The translations under genes were made by a program, and so were the position numbers. Positions 25,048-32,663 of a stretch of 39,439 bases of DNA are shown here, piece after piece. Position 1 is the first letter of the stretch, and each line of letters begins with the position of its first letter. This stretch comes from Alphaproteobacteria bacterium (GTDB lineage Bacteria; Pseudomonadota; Alphaproteobacteria; GCA-2731375): assembly GCA_021776235.1 (NCBI GenBank), contig JAJFGG010000139.1, positions 1 through 39,439 of the forward strand, read 5' to 3'. The notes beneath the pieces are model-generated. The model was not told the DNA's origin. It made no database searches and worked only from the letters and a program-made list of their open reading frames with translations.

Positions 25048-25171
25048 TCAGGTTTTAAGTGCACCAGTTATGTTTTCGGTCAGGACTTCGAACGGTGTTT
25101 TGTATCTGAGGCATTTTCGCGGTCGATGATTGATGTTTTTGACGGCTCTGGCAAGCTGGTCTTCGGAGCAG
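25048..25171 (-). pseudogene. C-terminal remnant of an IS30-family transposase
   Basis: The minus strand encodes NINHRPRKCLRYKTPFEVL followed by a short tail and a TGA at 25048-25050. RPRKxLGYxTPxEV close to the C-terminus is characteristic of IS30-family DDE transposases, and the natural stop seems retained. The catalytic core is missing, cut off where the next element's end begins at about 25177. The other boundary joins the truncated phage-type gene after its ITKSQ motif. Confidence 0.75.
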
Positions 25172-25176
25172 AAAAC

Positions 25177-25191
25177 GGGGACAGTATATTA
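25177..25191 (+). repeat. end sequence of the decayed Y1 transposase element (left)
   Basis: GGGGACAGTATATTA here matches the reverse complement of 25896-25909 at 13 of 14 positions. The pair brackets the Y1 transposase pseudogene and probably marks the ends of that mobile unit. Confidence 0.75.
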
Positions 25192-25855
25192 TTAATCCGT
25201 TTCCTCGGCCTTCCTCAGTCGCCTGACCGGTAGGCCTTTGAGGCGCCGGCCAAGTTTTTCCTCCCAGGCCGCAACAAATGCGTCCGCGCCGAGAATTCGG
25301 CGGGTGCCGCCGTGCAGGCGCCGCCGGTTCAATTCCGCCTCACCCAGGTGGAGGGACAGGAAATCGTCCCAATCGCCGACCTGCTCCGCCAGACCCACAA
25401 TGCCGTCGCTCCGGCCCTGCAAATGAGCCCGCGCCGACGACCAGGGCCAGTCTTCCGCCCGCGCCACCAGGCCCGCCCGCACCGGGCTCAGCGCTACATA
25501 CCGGGCGCGCGCCAGCAGCCAGTCTTCGTCCATGGCGCAGGAATTAAAGCGCTCCTACCAGAGATGCCCGCGCCAACCCTCACGAAAGTTGACCCGCCGG
25601 GTATAGCGGCGGTGGGCCTCGTCGATGCCGGCCCACAGGCTCTCGCGTCCCGCTGGCACGGCAATGAGATGGACATGGCTTGGCTTCAGGCAATAACTCC
25701 AAAACGCCACCCTGGTCGCCCGGCGGTGCACCGCCAGCAGCGTCAGATAGGCGGCATAGTCCGCCTTGCCGAAGAAACATCACCTGCCGCCGGTTGCCCC
25801 GCTGGGTGACGCGATGGGACAAGCCTGGAAGAACAATGCGCGCCTGTCGTGCCAC
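25192..25855 (-). pseudogene. REP-associated (Y1/HUH) transposase, frameshifted with a stop
   Basis: The start (GTG 25855) gives MARQARIVLPGLSHRVTQRGNRR, the standard N-terminus of Y1_Tnp REP-associated transposases. A one-base indel near 25770 shifts the frame. In the corrected frame the HUH motif (PSHVHLIAVP) and HRRYTRRVNFREGW follow. A TAG at 25555-25557 then replaces the Gln codon in the HLWQERF segment. After it comes [21 protein letters not shown], which holds the catalytic tyrosine, and an ordinary C-terminus. One frameshift and one nonsense codon make it inactive. Its stop codon overlaps the end sequence at 25177-25191. Confidence 0.88.
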
Positions 25856-25895
25856 CTCTAAAATCTATGCCAAAGATCCATTGCTCCGAGAAAAT

Positions 25896-25909
25896 TGATA
25901 TACTGTCCC
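25896..25909 (-). repeat. end sequence of the decayed Y1 transposase element (right)
   Basis: The inverted partner of 25177-25191. It abuts the IS91-like fragment within a few bases. Confidence 0.75.
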
Positions 25910-25912
25910 ATA

Positions 25913-26155
25913 TATTTATTCGCCAACAGCCGCCGCGCCGACAACCTGGCCCTGGCCCGGCAACTCCTCAACATGCCGTCCGAGGGCCAATCCGATCAGA
26001 ACCTGAGGACCAAGAATACATCCGAGGAAGGCGCCGAAGAGACCTGCCTCGCTTATCCCTGTCCCGTCTGTGGCGGCGCCATGGTGATTAGCGAACGCTT
26101 CGAGCCGGGTCATGCACCGCGAGCCCCGCCGCACCTCAAGGCCGAGGCAGCATGA
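25913..26155 (+). pseudogene. C-terminal remnant of an IS91-like (Y2) transposase
   Basis: The frame reads LFANSRRADNLALARQLL, later PCPVCGGAMVISERFEPG, and ends in a TGA. IS91-family transposases end in just this way: a YGLFANxxRADN segment and then a CPCCGGRMxIIExFExG zinc-binding tail. The N-terminal zinc domain and both catalytic tyrosines are absent. The fragment begins where the neighbouring Y1 element ends, so the Y1 element probably inserted into it or recombined with it. Confidence 0.8.
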
Positions 26156-26633
26156 CAATCAGGCGATTGAGAAACGACCATGACGCCGGCCATCACCGGC
26201 CACGGCATCGCTTGTCTCAAGGCTTCCGCAAGTCTACAAAATCGCTCCCAGGCCCCGCCAGCGTCAAGCCAAGATCACAGCCAATCCACCTGCCCGGTGT
26301 CGCGGCAATCCAGATCCGTGTGATCCAACAGAACCCGCCAACCGCAAAAGCCGGCCCGCTGTCATCAAATCCCCATAGACCGAACAAGCCGCGCCACCGC
26401 GGATAATCCACCCGCGCTTTCCTCCCCTGAGGCTTGTCGGACACCTGACGACCGAGCCTGCAGCAACCGCATCGCCACGACAGGTGTCCGACAACCCTTA
26501 ACAATAGGCGACATTACATTTCCCTAATATACCATTCCTAAACCACAAATTTGGCAAATTGATCGTAAGGATAGGTTTTACAGGTTAGACTTAGATGGGC
26601 CGACAGCTTTGAGGCCCAAGGGAGGGCATGGCG
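26156..26633. other. 478-base gene-free stretch after the IS91-like fragment
   Basis: It probably contains the terminal region of the IS91-like element and the leader of the CoA-transferase gene. The one clear structure is the 14-bp inverted repeat at 26434-26494. No gene is supported. Confidence 0.5.
26434..26494. repeat. perfect 14-bp inverted repeat with 33-base spacer
   Basis: TTGTCGGACACCTG at 26434-26447 is the exact reverse complement of 26481-26494. It may be a terminal structure of the IS91-like remnant, a small palindromic element, or a regulatory hairpin ahead of the CoA-transferase gene. Confidence 0.75.
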
Positions 26634-27860
26634 ATGATATCTGGCAACGGTATGGAAGGCGCGCTGGCGGGTCTGCGCGTGTTGGATCTGACGCAGTTCG
26701 AGGCGGGGCCCTCGTGCACCGAGGCCATGGCCTTTCTCGGCGCCGAGGTGGTGAAGCTGGAGAACCCGACCTCGGGCGACCAGGGCCGCTTCCGCAAGCC
26801 CGGCAGCGACGAGGACAGCCATTATTTCCTCGAGTTCAACGCCAACAAGAAGAGCGTCACCTGCAACCTGAAGTCCGAGAAGGGCCTGGCGATGGCCAAG
26901 GAGATGGTCAAACAGGCGGACGTCTTCATCGAGAACTTCGCTCCCGGCGCCATCGAGCGGCTGGGGCTCGGCTACGACGTGGTCCGCGAGCTCAATCCGA
27001 AGATCATCTACGCCCAGGTGAAGGGCTTCGCCCAGGACGGGCCGCACGCCAACTACCTCTCCTTCGACATGATCGGGCAGTCGGTGGGGGGCCTGTTGTC
27101 GATCACCGGCGAGCGCGACGGCGTGCCGATCAAGCCCGGCCCGACCATCGGCGATACGGGCACCGGCATGCTGATGTGCATCTCGATCCTTTCGGCCTAC
27201 ATCCAGCGCATGCGCACGGGCAAGGGCCAGCGCATCCAGCTCGCCATGCAGGACGCGATGATCCAGTACTCCCGCATTGCCTATTCGACCATGGCGGACA
27301 CCGGCAAGCCGGGCCCGCGCACCGGCAACAAGACCATCATGGGCGGCACCGCGCCGTCGGGCATCTTCCCCTGCAAGGGCGGCGGGCCGAACGATTACGT
27401 CTACATCTTGGCCAGCCGCGCCAACGAGCAGCACTGGCACCGCATCTGTGACGTGCTGGGCCGCCCGGAGCTGAAAGACGACGAGCGCTTCAACTCACCC
27501 GACAAGCGGTTCGAGAACGAGCCGGCGTTGGACGAGATCCTGACCGAATGGTCGATGGCGCGCGGCAAGCGCGAGGCCTGGGAGGCACTGGGGCAGGCCG
27601 GCGTCCCCGCCGGCGCGGTGCTCGATACCGCGGAGCTCCATTCCGACCCCGACATGGAGGCCCGCGGCATTTTCCGCACCGTCAAGCATCCACAGAAGGG
27701 CGACGTCAAGATGCCGGCTTGGCCGGCCAAGCTGTCGGACTGCGACGTGCCGATGACCGCCGCCCCGTTGCTGGGCCAGCATTCCGAAGAGGTGCTGGGG
27801 CAGTGGCTCAACATGACGCCGTCCGACGTCGCCGCGCTGCGCGACGAAGGCGTCATCTGA
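26634..27860 (+). CDS. CaiB/BaiF (class III) CoA-transferase, formyl-CoA transferase-like
   Basis: A 408-residue class III CoA-transferase. LRVLDLTQFEAGPSCTEAMAF opens the family fold, and ADVFIENFAPGAIERLGLGY near 96-115 is a hallmark. The catalytic aspartate is D174 in GDTGTG, at the position of Asp169 in formyl-CoA transferase. IQLAMQDAMI follows. It moves CoA between carboxylic acids, and the acids are unknown here. ATG 26634 has GGAGGG 7 bases upstream; ATG 26628 would leave only 1 base. The codons stand out: GAG is used for nearly every Glu (about 4 GAA in all), unlike neighbouring genes. It lies between mobile remnants on both sides, so recent transfer is likely. Confidence 0.9.
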   Translation: MISGNGMEGALAGLRVLDLTQFEAGPSCTEAMAFLGAEVVKLENPTSGDQGRFRKPGSDEDSHYFLEFNANKKSVTCNLKSEKGLAMAKEMVKQADVFIENFAPGAIERLGLGYDVVRELNPKIIYAQVKGFAQDGPHANYLSFDMIGQSVGGLLSITGERDGVPIKPGPTIGDTGTGMLMCISILSAYIQRMRTGKGQRIQLAMQDAMIQYSRIAYSTMADTGKPGPRTGNKTIMGGTAPSGIFPCKGGGPNDYVYILASRANEQHWHRICDVLGRPELKDDERFNSPDKRFENEPALDEILTEWSMARGKREAWEALGQAGVPAGAVLDTAELHSDPDMEARGIFRTVKHPQKGDVKMPAWPAKLSDCDVPMTAAPLLGQHSEEVLGQWLNMTPSDVAALRDEGVI

Positions 27861-28006
27861 TTGACGATCAAGCCATGTGTTAGGTGACACCCTTCACATA
27901 TTTGCGCACCGTCCAGATGTAAATTCTTACGACTGCCAAGCGAACTGCTGTGGCTTACGGGACGAGCTTTGCGAGATCACGATGTTGACCAGCGCAGGGC
28001 CAGGTT

Positions 28007-28074
28007 TGAGGGGTCACATTTGAGGGGTCATCATTTGAGGGGTCAGCATTTGAGGGGTCAGGTCTTTCATTTTG
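28007..28074 (+). repeat. left array of GGGGTCA iterons and left inverted-repeat end
   Basis: Four copies of TGAGGGGTCA start at 28007, 28021, 28036 and 28051, spaced 14, 15 and 15 bases. The last is part of a 21-bp sequence (28054-28074) that recurs inverted at 28966-28986. The arm overlaps the stop codon of the Y1 transposase. Confidence 0.9.
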
Positions 28075-28933
28075 TTTTACCTGTTTCCCTGGCAACCGTG
28101 GCTTTTATAATCCGGCTGATATAGCTGTAGTGCAGGCCCGCTTCGACGGCGATTTCGGCCAAGGTGTAACCGTATTGGCGATGGGCGATCGCCATCCATA
28201 GCCGCGCCCCGTCGCCGTCGCGCCGCAACGCCGCTAACGTCGGCCGCGCCAGGCGGCGTTGGCGCGCCGGCGTCTCGGCGCTCGCCCCGCCGGCTTCGTC
28301 CGCCAGGCCGGCAAGAAACTCTTCCCCGCCCAGGGCAACGCCGCCGCGCACGGCCGCCGCCAACCCTTCGGCCAGGGGCGAGGCCGTGGCGGCCGCGCCC
28401 TCGGCGACAAAACGCCGATACGTCGCCTTCGCCTGCCGCCCGCCGAATTGGGATAGCAACCAGTCCGTCGCCAACCATGCCGGCGCCTTGGCTTCGCCCG
28501 CCGTCGCCCGATAGCTCGACCATCGCCATTCGCCCGCGGCCCGGGTCATCCGGGCGCGCACCGGGTTCAAAACCACATAGCGCGCCAGTTCCAGCAGATA
28601 AGAGTCTCTTTCCACGACAATGGCTTTGTACCGGCCCTGAAACACGTGTCCGACACGACCATGGCGGCGATTAAGGCGCTGGGTGTATACGCCGTTGAGC
28701 TGGCGCATCCCGCGCGCCAGGTTGGCTTCCGGCGTCTCGATCAGCAGGTGGTAGTGATTGTCCATCAAGCAATAGGCGTGACAGCGCCAATGAAACTGGA
28801 CCACCACATTGCCCAATGTCTCCAGAAACAGTATCCGATCGTTGTCATCGAGATAAATGTCGTCGCGACGGTTGCCGCGCGCCGTCAGATGATAAACGGC
28901 GCCGCAGTATTCGATGCGGAGAGGACGCGCCAT
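28067..28933 (-). CDS. intact REP-associated (Y1/HUH) transposase with C-terminal HTH
   Basis: A 288-residue Y1_Tnp protein. MARPLRIEYCGAVYHLTARGNRR is the family N-terminus. The HUH pair is H60 and H62 in DNHYHLLIETP, and the catalytic tyrosine is probably Y119 in ARYVVLNPVR. After residue 240 comes a helix-turn-helix, YTLAEIAVEAGLHYSYISRI, which may read the flanking repeats. There are no frameshifts or early stops, so it may be active. Such enzymes cut single strands at REP-like palindromes. Here the coding frame lies between inverted arrays of GGGGTCA units, and the stop codon falls inside the left 21-bp arm. Confidence 0.92.
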   Translation of the reverse strand: MARPLRIEYCGAVYHLTARGNRRDDIYLDDNDRILFLETLGNVVVQFHWRCHAYCLMDNHYHLLIETPEANLARGMRQLNGVYTQRLNRRHGRVGHVFQGRYKAIVVERDSYLLELARYVVLNPVRARMTRAAGEWRWSSYRATAGEAKAPAWLATDWLLSQFGGRQAKATYRRFVAEGAAATASPLAEGLAAAVRGGVALGGEEFLAGLADEAGGASAETPARQRRLARPTLAALRRDGDGARLWMAIAHRQYGYTLAEIAVEAGLHYSYISRIIKATVARETGKTK

Positions 28934-28965
28934 GGCGTCAGACTAGCACGACGCGGCGGCCTATG

Positions 28966-29030
28966 CAAAATGAAAGACCTGACCCCATTTTTTCATTTTT
29001 TGTTGTGACCCCATTTTTTGTTGACCCCAT
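28966..29030 (-). repeat. right inverted-repeat end and inverted GGGGTCA array
   Basis: 28966-28986 is the exact reverse complement of 28054-28074 (21 bp). Three TGACCCCA units begin at about 28980, 29006 and 29022, each followed by a run of T. They are the inverse of the left array, so the element is roughly symmetric around the transposase. Confidence 0.88.
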
Positions 29031-29033
29031 TTT

Positions 29034-29273
29034 TTGTGCGGCATCATCAATTTTGGTCTTGAGCGCGCAGACAGATATTTCGACGGTCTGTTCGCGCGCT
29101 TCGATCAAATCGCCGAGCAGCCTCTGCGTTACCCCGCCGTCGATGAAATCCGCCCCGGCTATCGGCGCAGCATGTATGGCGCGCATTCTATCTATTATCG
29201 GGTCGGCGACGATCGGGTCGACATCATGCGGGTCTTGGGTCGTGAAGACCCGAGCGTGTTACCTATGTCGTAG
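29034..29273 (+). pseudogene. ParE-type toxin, truncated at the N-terminus
   Basis: The frame reads FGLERADRYFDGLFARFDQIAEQPLRYP, then SIYYRVGDDRVDIMRVLGREDP, which is the C-terminal three-quarters of a RelE/ParE toxin. The first 20-25 residues are missing, replaced by the right repeat array of the Y1 element, and no ParD-like antitoxin gene remains upstream. The last residues (SVLPMS) are encoded by one copy of a 13-base direct repeat, so the tail may also be altered. Most likely a dead fragment. Confidence 0.75.
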
Positions 29274-29294
29274 GTACAATCTGTTACCTATGTC
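29257..29294 (+). repeat. 13-base direct repeat at the end of the ParE fragment
   Basis: TGTTACCTATGTC occurs at 29257-29269 and again at 29282-29294. Similar TGTTACCTATGTCTCCGG text is familiar to me from ends of IS481-like elements, so this may be an IS scar; that link is from memory only. Confidence 0.6.
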
Positions 29295-29316
29295 TCCGGG
29301 TCGGACAGAAACGAAG

Positions 29317-29393
29317 TGGTGCGCCCGGCAGGACTCGAACCTGCGACCCCTTGATTAGGAATCAAGTGCTCTATCCGGCTGAGCTACGGGCGC
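29317..29393 (-). tRNA. tRNA-Arg, anticodon CCT
   Basis: Read on the minus strand it forms a full cloverleaf. The acceptor stem GCGCCCG/CGGGCGC is perfect, the D stem is GCTC/GAGC, the anticodon stem CTTGA/TCAAG, the loop TTCCTAA gives anticodon CCT (reads AGG), and the T stem GCAGG/CCTGC has loop TTCGAGT. Discriminator A and the CCA end are encoded (29317-29320 in plus sense TGGT). Its 3' end faces the mobile block on the left, the usual arrangement for an integrase target. Confidence 0.97.
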
Positions 29394-29831
29394 TTCTGTT
29401 TGTTGCTCGCGAATACTTGCCGTATATGGCCCAAAAAGGCAAAGCGGATATCCTTTCCTGGTCACATTTTCGCTGCCCCTATGCCCAACGGATGCTGCGA
29501 AAGCGAGCAGAGGGGCTTCTAACACGTTTGCAGGCGGGACAAAAGCGTCGGGCCGGGGCGTGAGCAGACCGGGGCGATTGGCTGCGATTTTGCGAAATGC
29601 AGTGTTTGTCTTTTTGCTGTATTGTGGCCTTGGGCAGGCTGGCCTTGGCCGGGCCTGCGCTTCGGCTCGAACAGCCAAGCGCCGCACCGGTGTTTGCCAC
29701 GTTATTTTTCAGGCCAAGGAGTGCAGCCATGCCGCGACCAGCCCATCCCGCCATGCCGCAGGGCGTGCCGGCTGCGCGGGCCGAATTGGCGGACCGGCCC
29801 GGCCGCGAACGGCGATGGTAGCGGCGGGGGT
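29394..29831. other. 438-base region between tRNA-Arg and the acyltransferase gene
   Basis: No gene is supported here. Several short open frames exist, but none has a ribosome site or family resemblance. It should contain the promoters of tRNA-Arg (leftward) and of the acyltransferase gene. Confidence 0.5.
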
Positions 29832-30770
29832 ATGGCAGACACCGTCATAGGCAGGCTGGCCGGGCCCGGTGTTTTCAAGCGCTGGCTTCGCTATCCGTTG
29901 GAAGCTCTGCTGCTGGGGCTTTGTTTTGCTGTGTTTGCCGCCCTGCCCATCAGTATGGCTTCGGCCTTGGGCGGTCTGCTCGGCCGCGTCCTGGGACCGC
30001 GCCTGCCGCCCAGCGCCCGGGCGGTGAGAAACCTGCGCCTGGTTTTTCCTGGGCAGAGTGCGGCGGAACGGGCCCGTATTGTGCGCGGCATGTGGGACAA
30101 CCTGGGCCGCAATATTGCCGAGTTCACACATTTAGAGGCCATTGTTGCGCCCGGTTCGGGCCGGGTGGAGATCGTCAACGGGGACATCCTCGGTGACCTT
30201 AGGGGCCAGGGCCAGGCGGTGATCCTGGCCGGGGCGCATCTGGCGAACTGGGAAATTTCCACCGTCCTGGCGGAGTTATGCGGCGGCGAGATCGTCTCCA
30301 TCGTGCGGGAACAGAACAATCCCCTGACCCAGAGGTTCGTCGAACACTGCCGCCGCCGGGCCGGCGGCCGGCAGATCAAGAAGGGCCGTCAGGGGGCGAA
30401 AGAGGCCCTGCGCGCCCTGCGGGGCGGCGGTGTGCTGGGCCTGCTGTTCGATCAGAAAATGAACGACGGGGCCATGGTCCCGCTGTTCGGGCACGACGCC
30501 ATGACCCCCGTGGCGCCGGCGCAAATGGCCCTGCGCCTGAATTGTCCGCTGATCCCTGTTCGGGTGGAGCGGAAGGGCGGGGCCAGGTTCCGCATTACCC
30601 TGCATCCGCCGGTGGAGATCGCAGCTTCCGGCGACCGGCATGGGGATGCCATGGCGGTGATGGCCCGTTTGAACCAGCAGCTTGAAGGGTGGATCCGGGA
30701 GCGGCCGGAAGACTGGATGTGGCTGCACCGCCGCTGGGCCGAGAGCACATACCGCGAAGCCGGTGTTTGA
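29832..30770 (+). CDS. LpxL/HtrB-like lysophospholipid or lipid A acyltransferase
   Basis: A 312-residue inner-membrane acyltransferase. A hydrophobic N-terminal segment (residues 24-48) is followed by VRNLRLVFPGQSAAERARIVRGMWDNLGRNIAEF, the LpxL/HtrB landmark. The catalytic motif is HLANWE with H136 and E141. GLLFDQKMNDGAMVPLFG and the C-terminal WIRERPEDWMWLHRRW block complete the family pattern. Such enzymes add a secondary fatty acid to lipid A on the cytoplasmic face. ATG 29832 is chosen; the upstream open frame is not homologous. The gene downstream is an acyl-CoA ligase 154 bases away. Confidence 0.9.
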   Translation: MADTVIGRLAGPGVFKRWLRYPLEALLLGLCFAVFAALPISMASALGGLLGRVLGPRLPPSARAVRNLRLVFPGQSAAERARIVRGMWDNLGRNIAEFTHLEAIVAPGSGRVEIVNGDILGDLRGQGQAVILAGAHLANWEISTVLAELCGGEIVSIVREQNNPLTQRFVEHCRRRAGGRQIKKGRQGAKEALRALRGGGVLGLLFDQKMNDGAMVPLFGHDAMTPVAPAQMALRLNCPLIPVRVERKGGARFRITLHPPVEIAASGDRHGDAMAVMARLNQQLEGWIRERPEDWMWLHRRWAESTYREAGV

Positions 30771-30924
30771 GGGCATTTCCAGACCTGCCGGTGGCACATC
30801 CGGCCCGGGCCATGAAAGTGCCCCTCCCGTACCTCGCCCCACTTGTACCGTGCTTGTACCATGGCGGGGCAAACGATAAATTGCCCCCAGCTTTCGCCCA
30901 GACAACGTAGCCGAGGAACCGGAC

Positions 30925-32556
30925 ATGAGCGCCAATCCATTCGAGACCGATCTGCCGATTACGGCGGCCAACTATCAAGCGCTGTCGCCGTTGAGCTTTC
31001 TGGCCAAGACCGCCTTTACCTATCCTGACCACCCCTCGGTCATCGATGGCGCGGCGCGCTATACCTGGAGCCAGACCCACCGCCGCTGTCTGCGCCTGGC
31101 CTCGGCCCTGGCCAAGCGCGGCATCGGCAAGGGCGATACGGTGGCGGTGATGGCGCCCAATGTTACGGCGGCCTTCGAGGCGACCTTTGGCGTGCCCATG
31201 CAGGGCGCCGTGCTGAATGCCCTGAACTATCGCCTGAACGCGGTCGAGATCGCCTTTATTCTGGATCACGGCGAGGCCAAGCTGCTGCTCACCGATACGG
31301 AATTCAGCCCGGTCATCGAAGAGGCGCTGACCCTGGTCAAGCACCGCCCCGTGGTCATCGACATTGAAGACCCGGCCGGACCCGGGGGTAAAAGCCTGGG
31401 CGAGATGAACTACGAGGCGTTCCTGGAAAGCGGTGACGAGGATCATGTCTGGCAGCTGCCGGAGGATGAATGGGAAGCCATATCGTTGAACTATACTTCG
31501 GGCACCACGGGCAATCCCAAGGGCGTGGTCTATAGCCACCGGGGCACCTATCTGAACTCCGTGGGCAACATCATGGCCTGGAATCTGCCGGCCCATCCGG
31601 TCTATTTGTGGACCCTGCCCATGTTCCACTGCAACGGCTGGTGCTTTGCCTGGTGCATCACCGCCATCGCCGGCACCCACGTCTGCCTGCGCGCCGTCGC
31701 TCCCGGCCCGATCTATGACGCCATCGCCGATCACGGCGTCACCCATATGTGCGGCGCGCCCATCGTCATGCAGGTCATCGCCGGGGCAACGGCGGCGGAA
31801 AAACGCCAACTGCCGCACAGCGTCAACATGTTCACCGCCGCCGCCCCGCCGCCGGCGGCGGTGCTGGAGGACATGGCGCGCCAGGGTTTCAACGTCACCC
31901 ACGTTTATGGCCTGACGGAAGTCTATGGCCCCTGCGTGGTCAGCGCCTGGAAGCGCGAGTGGGACGACCTGCCCATCGCCGAACAGTCCCGCCTGAAGGC
32001 GCGCCAGGGCGTGGCCTATCAGGTGCAGGAAGGTCTGATGGTGGCCGACCCCGATAGCCTGGAACCGGTGCCCAGGGACGGCGAAACCATGGGCGAGGTG
32101 TTCATGCGGGGCAACATCACCATGAAGGGATACTTGAAAAACCCCAAGGCCACCAAGGAGGCCTTCGCTGGTGGCTGGTTCCATTCCGGCGATCTGGGGG
32201 TCTGGCATCCGGACGGCTATGTGGAACTGAAGGACCGCTCCAAGGACATCATCATCTCGGGGGGCGAGAACATCTCCTCCATCGAGGTCGAGGATACCCT
32301 GTACAAACACCCGATGGTGGCGGCGGTGGCGGTGGTCGCCAAGCCGGACGAAAAATGGGGCGAAACCCCGACGGCCTTTATCGAGTTGAAACCGGGGCAG
32401 GAAACCAGCGCCCAGGAAATCATCGATTTCTGCCGCGAGAACATGGCCCATTACAAGTGCCCGCGCGAAGTGATCTTCGCTGAACTGCCGAAAACCTCGA
32501 CCGGCAAAATTCAGAAGTTCGTGCTGCGCGACCAGGCCAAGGCGGCGGCGTCATAG
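30925..32556 (+). CDS. acyl-CoA synthetase (AMP-forming, medium/long-chain type)
   Basis: A 543-residue ANL-superfamily ligase. The P-loop-like motif YTSGTTGNPKG is at 190-200. VYGLTEVYGP is the A5 core, and HSGDLGVWHPDGYVELKDRSKDIIISGGENISS holds the A7/A8 hinge. The adenylation lysine is K528 in KTSTGKIQKF. It activates a carboxylic acid as acyl-AMP and then makes the CoA thioester. The sequence layout resembles the 3-methylmercaptopropionyl-CoA ligase (DmdB)/medium-chain group, but the substrate is not fixed. GAGGAA lies about 9 bases before ATG 30925. The FAD/Fe-S dehydrogenase gene follows at once on the same strand. Confidence 0.93.
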   Translation: MSANPFETDLPITAANYQALSPLSFLAKTAFTYPDHPSVIDGAARYTWSQTHRRCLRLASALAKRGIGKGDTVAVMAPNVTAAFEATFGVPMQGAVLNALNYRLNAVEIAFILDHGEAKLLLTDTEFSPVIEEALTLVKHRPVVIDIEDPAGPGGKSLGEMNYEAFLESGDEDHVWQLPEDEWEAISLNYTSGTTGNPKGVVYSHRGTYLNSVGNIMAWNLPAHPVYLWTLPMFHCNGWCFAWCITAIAGTHVCLRAVAPGPIYDAIADHGVTHMCGAPIVMQVIAGATAAEKRQLPHSVNMFTAAAPPPAAVLEDMARQGFNVTHVYGLTEVYGPCVVSAWKREWDDLPIAEQSRLKARQGVAYQVQEGLMVADPDSLEPVPRDGETMGEVFMRGNITMKGYLKNPKATKEAFAGGWFHSGDLGVWHPDGYVELKDRSKDIIISGGENISSIEVEDTLYKHPMVAAVAVVAKPDEKWGETPTAFIELKPGQETSAQEIIDFCRENMAHYKCPREVIFAELPKTSTGKIQKFVLRDQAKAAAS

Positions 32557-32663
32557 CCTCCCCCGGCACCGGCGCCGCCAGCACTGGTCCCGCCTATACC
32601 GGTACGGGGCGCATCGGCGACAGCAAGCTGGCGGCCCGCCTGGGCCGGGAACTGCGGGGCCAG

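Noticed and set aside
10192-27860. Oxalate pathway from the ThDP enzyme plus the formyl-CoA transferase-like gene
   Set aside because: The two genes are about 15 kb apart, the transferase lies in a separate mobile block, and neither shows residues that fix oxalate specificity.
28007-28074. CRISPR array
   Set aside because: The unit is only 10 bases with 4-5 base gaps, and it belongs to the transposase end structure; no cas gene is present.
29351-29563. Short plus-strand open frame running out of tRNA-Arg
   Set aside because: Its start lies inside the tRNA on the opposite strand and no homology pattern is visible.
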